From: Clostridiales bacterium UBA5446
Lineage (GTDB): Bacteria; Bacillota; Clostridia; Oscillospirales; Oscillospiraceae
Length of the DNA stretch: 9,174 nucleotides
Assembly (NCBI GenBank): GCA_002427465.1
Contig: DIRC01000038.1
Coordinates: forward strand, 4,303 to 13,476
Reading direction: 5' to 3'
Positions 7,805-9,174 of this stretch are shown here, one piece after another; the stretch's first letter is position 1; every line of letters starts with the position of its first letter. A program made the translations under genes and the position numbers. A model generated the notes under the pieces. That model was not told the DNA's origin, did no database searches, and saw only the letters and a list, made by a program, of their open reading frames with translations.

Positions 7805-8496
7805 TGGCAATGGGCATTCACGACGGACACAGGGCCAGGATGAAGAAACGCTTTTCAGAGCACGGACTCGACAATTTTGATGATGTGAACGTGATTGAGC
7901 TTCTGCTTTTCTATGCCTTGCCCCGCCGGGATACCAATACGGTAGCCCATGCGCTCCTGGATCGCTTCGGCGGCCTTAACGGGATCTTTGAAGCGCCGAT
8001 CACGGAACTGATGAAAGTAGACGGCGTGGGCGAAAACGCCGCGATGCTGCTGAAGCTGATCCCTCAGACGAGCCGGCGCTATATGATCTCCAAAGGCATT
8101 ACATATACAAATAATATCCTGTCGTCAACCACGCAGGCCGGGAAGTATATCGTCCCGCTGTTTATGTATGAGAAGGATGAAGTAGTCTATATGATCTGTC
8201 TGGATTCCAAATGCAAGGTCATTTGCTGCCGGCAGCTGAGCCGGGGCGTGGTGAATTCCGCAGAGGTCAGCGTCAGGCGGATTGTTGAGATTGCCCTTGG
8301 GAACAGCGCGGCCAGCGTGATCATTGCGCATAACCATGTCAACGGACTGGCGCTGCCATCCCGGGAGGACGAGCTGACCACAAGACGGATCTATTCGGCG
8401 CTGGCTCTGGTGGGTATCGCGCTGACAGACCATATCATTGTCGCGGGAGAAGACTATGTTTCTCTTGCGGACAGCGGCCTTTTAAGGGGATATTAG
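7804..8496 (+). CDS. radC: RadC/JAB-domain family protein
   Basis: The 230-residue protein has the RadC layout: an N-terminal helix-hairpin-helix region (about 22-90, with KVDGVGENAA at 71-80) and a C-terminal JAB/MPN metalloprotease-like domain (about 107-228). The JAMM zinc motif is seen as HNH (176-178) and, ten residues on, Asp189 in PSREDE. The first histidine turn reads HNHVNG instead of the usual HNHPSG, but the ligands and their spacing are kept. Despite its name, a direct DNA repair function for RadC has been questioned and its substrate is unknown. The start is ambiguous: the ATG at 7804 has GGAG (7795-7798) 5 nt upstream, while a second ATG at 7810 would be 11 nt away and give MGIHDGHRARM. 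Four cysteines (132, 137, 141, 142) cluster on one strand region. It is the last gene before the terminator. Confidence 0.93.
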   Translation: MAMGIHDGHRARMKKRFSEHGLDNFDDVNVIELLLFYALPRRDTNTVAHALLDRFGGLNGIFEAPITELMKVDGVGENAAMLLKLIPQTSRRYMISKGITYTNNILSSTTQAGKYIVPLFMYEKDEVVYMICLDSKCKVICCRQLSRGVVNSAEVSVRRIVEIALGNSAASVIIAHNHVNGLALPSREDELTTRRIYSALALVGIALTDHIIVAGEDYVSLADSGLLRGY

Positions 8497-8512
8497 TCAT
8501 TGTTTTGTAAGC

Positions 8513-8547
8513 AATGCAGGACAGTCGTCAACTGTCCTGCATTTTTT
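8513..8547 (+). terminator. Intrinsic terminator after radC
   Basis: A perfect 13-bp stem, AATGCAGGACAGT (8513-8525) paired with ACTGTCCTGCATT (8531-8543), encloses the 5-nt loop CGTCA; the T run reaches 8547. It starts 16 nt after the radC stop and closes the + strand transcription unit. The A-rich left base of the stem is too short to make a convincing terminator from the other side. Confidence 0.95.
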
Positions 8548-8636
8548 GTATCAACACATCTGCCGCATGTCGTCACATTTGTGCATTATGTAAACTAATT
8601 CTTCACTTGGACAACTTTGTTATTAAAAAACCGAGT

Positions 8637-8653
8637 TTTACATTTAATGTAAA
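8637..8653. repeat. 17-bp perfect palindrome, possible operator
   Basis: TTTACATT (8637-8644) and AATGTAAA (8646-8653) are exact reverse complements around a single T. Related half-sites with ATGTAA occur at about 8588 (TTATGTAAAC) and 8895 (AAATGTAATA). The shape fits a dimeric repressor site, but I do not recognise the regulator and there is no adjacent gene start; AT-rich sequence also makes such dyads easier by chance. Confidence 0.45.
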
Positions 8654-8691
8654 TAATTGAAGTTTAAATTGATAATCCAAATATTTAAGGC

Positions 8692-8721
8692 TGTTGATAA
8701 ACCTGTTGACAATGTTGATAA
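8692..8721 (-). promoter_or_regulatory. Cluster of three DnaA-box-like 9-mers
   Basis: Read on the minus strand, the 9-mers are TTATCAACA (8713-8721), TTGTCAACA (8704-8712) and TTATCAACA (8692-8700). The first two abut and the third is 3 nt away. The DnaA box consensus is TTATCCACA, so two copies differ by one base and one by two, and all three point the same way. The cluster lies in an AT-rich stretch, as DnaA-binding regions often do. No dnaA, dnaN or rpmH is present, so I do not call this an origin. Confidence 0.4.
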
Positions 8722-8724
8722 CTA

Positions 8725-8741
8725 TCAGAATATTTTTCTGA
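8725..8741. repeat. Small inverted repeat
   Basis: TCAGAA (8725-8730) and TTCTGA (8736-8741) form a 6-bp dyad with a 5-nt TATTT loop, starting 3 nt after the DnaA-box-like cluster. TCAGAA recurs at 8769-8774. It could be a weak hairpin or a protein site; the function is unknown. Confidence 0.35.
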
Positions 8742-8809
8742 AATAAAATTATGTTAATTGGAGTTGATTCAGAAAGATGATAAAATCATAGAAAACCGCA
8801 TCCAAAATG

Positions 8810-8832
8810 GGATAAAGTCCTGATATTTATCC
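8810..8832. repeat. 7-bp inverted repeat around a 9-nt spacer
   Basis: GGATAAA (8810-8816) and TTTATCC (8826-8832) are exact reverse complements separated by GTCCTGATA. The spacing would place both arms on one DNA face for a dimeric regulator. No downstream gene other than the tRNA region is visible to be controlled by it. Confidence 0.4.
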
Positions 8833-8926
8833 TTAAAGAAGCGAGGCCCGCGGATTTTGTCGTAATCTGTCTACAACTTTTCTTTCAATATACTAAATGT
8901 AATATTCGTAAAACAGATAATTTGGG

Positions 8927-8956
8927 TTGACTTGGGGGATGCTCGTATGCTAAAAT
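8927..8956 (+). promoter_or_regulatory. Sigma-A-type promoter with extended -10, driving the tRNA region
   Basis: The -35 element TTGACT (8927-8932) matches the TTGACA consensus in five of six bases. The -10 element TAAAAT (8951-8956) matches TATAAT in five of six. The spacer is 18 nt and ends in TGC, giving an extended -10 TGn. Transcription would start near 8963 and run through the tRNA-like segment into the tRNA-Thr at 9136. Confidence 0.8.
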
Positions 8957-8974
8957 ACATGAGCGCTGTAAGGG

Positions 8975-9025
8975 CGGCGGTTTTTTAATATATAGGCTAG
9001 CGTAGCTCAGCCGGTAGAACCGCCG
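8975..9025 (+). repeat. Inverted repeat pairing the leader with the tRNA-like anticodon arm
   Basis: CGGCGGTTTT (8975-8984) can pair with AGAACCGCCG (9016-9025): nine Watson-Crick pairs and one G-U. The right arm covers the second half of the D-stem and the start of the anticodon stem of the degenerate tRNA-like copy. In a transcript from the upstream promoter this pairing would compete with any tRNA-like fold. Confidence 0.6.
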
Positions 9026-9040
9026 ATTCGTAAACAGCAG
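8996..9040 (+). pseudogene. Degenerate 5' half of a tRNA-Thr(CGU)-like sequence
   Basis: The segment aligns base for base with the tRNA-Thr at 9136: GCTAGCG for the acceptor strand, TA, GCTC for the D-stem, then GCCGA-TTCGTAA-ACAGC for the anticodon arm. Over the 39 bases that both copies show, seven differ, two of them in the acceptor strand. The seven-base anticodon loop with CGT at 9029-9031 is unchanged. The D-stem partner reads GAAC instead of GAGC, and the anticodon stem has two mismatches (C-A, A-A). After about 9040 no T-arm, 3' acceptor strand or CCA can be found, so it cannot make a normal tRNA. It is most simply a decayed partial duplication; a transcribed tRNA-like leader structure is an alternative. 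Confidence 0.65.
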
Positions 9041-9135
9041 GGCGCTGATTGTAGATAAGATTTGCTATTTTCAAAATCGAAAAAATGGTAATCTAACAAA
9101 CAGGGTGTGGCGAAGAGCCGATTCTCATAGAAGAT

Positions 9136-9174
9136 GCTGGCATAGCTCAGTCGGTAGAGCAGCTGATTCGTAAT
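9136..9174 (+). tRNA. tRNA-Thr (anticodon CGU), cut by the window end
   Basis: Only the first 39 nt are in the window. They fit a canonical cloverleaf start: GCTGGCA (7-nt acceptor strand), TA, D-stem GCTC paired with GAGC around an AGTCGGTA loop, A26, then GCTGA starting the anticodon stem and the loop TTCGTAA. The anticodon CGT (9169-9171) reads ACG, hence threonine. The next base T begins the expected pairing strand. The T-arm and 3' end lie beyond the window, so completeness cannot be judged. As an ANN-codon reader it would be a substrate for the t6A modification made by the TsaD encoded upstream. Confidence 0.85.

Larger units (their letters stand above)
8548..8926. other. AT-rich intergenic stretch without genes
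   Basis: About 380 bp between the radC terminator and the tRNA promoter hold no convincing reading frame on either strand. Base composition shifts sharply from the GC-rich genes to AT-rich. The stretch carries DnaA-box-like 9-mers (8692-8721), a 17-bp palindrome (8637-8653), and smaller dyads at 8725-8741, 8777-8789 and 8810-8832. A short GC-rich island with CCGCGG lies at 8848-8853. It is most likely regulatory or structural DNA. Confidence 0.7.

Noticed and set aside
8692..8721. Chromosomal replication origin (oriC)
   Set aside because: Only three imperfect boxes, none of the genes that normally flank a clostridial oriC (dnaA, dnaN, rpmH), and no way to assess GC skew from this window.
8706..8734. 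TTGACA (8706-8711) with AATATT (8729-8734) as a promoter
   Set aside because: The -35 is a perfect match but lies inside the DnaA-box-like repeats, the -10 is poor (4 of 6), and no gene follows until the tRNA region, which has its own better promoter.
8733..8747. CodY-box-like sequence near TTTTCTGAAA
   Set aside because: About four mismatches to the 15-bp AATTTTCWGAAAATT consensus in AT-rich DNA with no adjacent gene to regulate; chance is sufficient.
8996..9135. tRNA interrupted by a group I intron
   Set aside because: The first copy has no 3' half before the second tRNA begins at 9136, and the roughly 100 nt after 9040 are too short and lack recognisable intron core elements.
8548..9174. 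CRISPR array or integrative element
   Set aside because: No regularly spaced repeats, integrase, transposase, terminal repeats or att-like duplication can be seen in the window.

Overview
The window looks like a core chromosomal segment of a Gram-positive, low-oxygen lineage, most likely a clostridial bacterium of fairly high GC content (Oscillospirales-like). This is an inference from several things: strong AGGAGG-type ribosome binding sites, a lipoprotein signal followed by a Pro/Glu/Thr spacer, a PolA whose proofreading site is lost, and a rimI-tsaD pair. No sequence search was possible, so the taxon is only a guess.

Positions 1-8496 hold seven genes, all on the + strand and packed end to end: uvrB (5' end outside the window), a CapA-type lipoprotein, polA, a two-domain protein (zincin-like metallopeptidase plus a degenerate low-molecular-weight phosphotyrosine phosphatase), rimI, tsaD and radC. 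Neighbours overlap by 1 or 4 nt or are separated by 1 to 9 nt. A strong intrinsic terminator at 8513-8547 closes the series, so they very probably form one transcription unit that starts upstream of the window. Three products act on DNA or belong to families named for it (UvrB, Pol I, RadC). Two belong to the usual t6A/N-terminal acetylation neighbourhood (TsaD, RimI), but the tsaE and tsaB genes that often accompany them are not here. The lipoprotein and the two-domain protein have no obvious mechanistic link to DNA repair.

Positions 8548 to about 8926 are a markedly AT-rich, non-coding stretch. It carries three 9-mers resembling DnaA boxes within 30 bp, a perfect 17-bp palindrome and several smaller dyads. 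I see no gene in it. A good sigma-A-type promoter with an extended -10 (8927-8956) follows, then a degenerate 5' half of a tRNA-Thr(CGU) at 8996-9040, and finally what looks like the intact tRNA-Thr(CGU), cut off by the window end at 9174.

Most of the window is ordinary housekeeping DNA. The points most worth a second look are the metallopeptidase/pseudo-phosphatase fusion, the tRNA-Thr-like partial copy with an upstream inverted repeat that would sequester its anticodon arm, and the DnaA-box-like cluster. I do not see a defence, CRISPR or mobile-element system here.
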